DNA from: Helicobacteraceae bacterium
GTDB taxonomy: Bacteria > Campylobacterota > Campylobacteria > Campylobacterales > Sulfurimonadaceae
Assembly (NCBI GenBank): GCA_024635885.1
Contig: JAGXIA010000023.1
Location: 1 to 5,863 of the forward strand
Direction of reading: 5' to 3'
DNA length: 5,863 nucleotides
The notes beneath the pieces were generated by a model that ran no database searches, had not been told where the DNA came from, and worked only from the letters and a program-made list of their open reading frames with translations. A program made the translations under genes and the position numbers. Shown piece after piece: positions 5,409 to 5,863 of the stretch. Positions within the stretch are counted from its first letter, which is position 1. Each line of letters opens with the position of its first letter.

Positions 5409-5863
5409 TTGTCTTTTTTACTTTTACCTTTTCCTTTAACTGGAGCGGGACCTTTTTCTTTCTTGGGTGCTTCTCCAACTAATTCAAAACCTTCCATACT
5501 CTCTCGTTCTAGTTGTATCTCACTACGTTTTTCTATAAGTTTAAAGTGTTCCATATCTTCGTAGTCTATAAAACTTATAGCAACTCCTGATTTTCCTGCA
5601 CGGGCAGTTCGACCTATACGGTGAATGTAGTCAGCAGGAGAACGTGGCAAGTCATAGTTTATTACACAGTCAATATCGTCGATATCTAAACCACGAGCCG
5701 CTATATCAGTAGCGAAAAGTATGTTTATTTTTCTCTCTTTAAAAGCCAGCAGAGTTTCATTACGAGAATCTTGTTCTAAATCACCATTAAACGAAGCTGC
5801 TTTAAAGCCATACTTTCTAAACTTTTCAGCTATGTTGTCGGTTGCACGTTTGTTTGCCATGAA
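5384..5863 (-). CDS. DEAD-box RNA helicase, C-terminal part (5' end outside window)
   Basis: The frame is open to the right edge: the Met at 5858-5860 is preceded in frame by a Phe codon and falls inside the helicase C-terminal (RecA-like 2) domain, so it is not the start. The visible 159 residues contain the end of motif IV (MANKRATDNIAEKF), motif V as ATDIAARGLDID and motif VI as HRIGRTARAG, whose arginines contact ATP. The protein ends in a Lys/Gly/Pro-rich basic tail (KGKGKSKKDKLREKK), as in RhlE-like helicases where such tails bind RNA. By family knowledge it would unwind or remodel RNA in ribosome assembly or mRNA decay. Motifs Q to III lie outside the window, so the RhlE assignment is tentative and no symbol is given. 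It converges on the 113-residue gene with a 4-base overlap at the stop codons. Confidence 0.93.
   Translation of the reverse strand, partial: FMANKRATDNIAEKFRKYGFKAASFNGDLEQDSRNETLLAFKERKINILFATDIAARGLDIDDIDCVINYDLPRSPADYIHRIGRTARAGKSGVAISFIDYEDMEHFKLIEKRSEIQLERESMEGFELVGEAPKKEKGPAPVKGKGKSKKDKLREKKAL

Noticed and set aside
5858..5860. ATG on the - strand as the start of the helicase gene.
   Set aside because: It lies inside the conserved helicase domain and the frame stays open to the window edge, so the gene is simply cut by the window.

Overview
The window looks like chromosomal DNA from a Campylobacterota (Epsilonproteobacteria) species, most like the Sulfurimonas/Sulfuricurvum group. The evidence is the AT-rich sequence, short intergenic gaps, and the gene run flgA-ubiX-coaD-tmk, an order I recall from Helicobacter pylori and relatives. 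The thymidylate kinase also has an Asp-Arg-Ser in place of the usual Asp-Arg-Tyr. The genus is an inference and cannot be proven from the sequence alone.

Region 1 (1-1055, + strand) is a nucleobase-metabolism cluster. It holds the C-terminal end of a phosphoribosyltransferase, then queF (preQ0 reductase of queuosine biosynthesis) overlapping it by 8 bases, then a 119-residue protein 3 bases later. That third protein aligns without gaps to most of the neighbouring QueF but lacks its catalytic Cys, Asp and His. I read it as a catalytically degenerate QueF/T-fold paralogue, and it is the most interesting object in the window.

Region 2 (1056-1223) is a 168-base intergenic stretch with a good sigma-54 (RpoN) -24/-12 promoter match and a weaker possible sigma-70 promoter. 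It starts a dense + strand gene run: an unrecognised 61-residue protein, flgA (flagellar P-ring assembly chaperone), ubiX (flavin prenyltransferase), coaD (coenzyme A synthesis), tmk (dTMP kinase) and an FkbM-family methyltransferase. From flgA to the methyltransferase, genes overlap or abut within a base or so. Two normally essential housekeeping genes (coaD, tmk) therefore lie in the same apparent transcription unit as a flagellar gene.

Region 3 (4963-5863) holds a short AT-rich gap with a 10-base direct repeat and an extended -10 promoter candidate, then an unrecognised 113-residue + strand gene. Convergent to it is the C-terminal part of a DEAD-box RNA helicase on the - strand, running off the right edge. 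The two stop codons share a single TTAA. No tRNA, rRNA, CRISPR array, insertion sequence or complete mobile element was seen.
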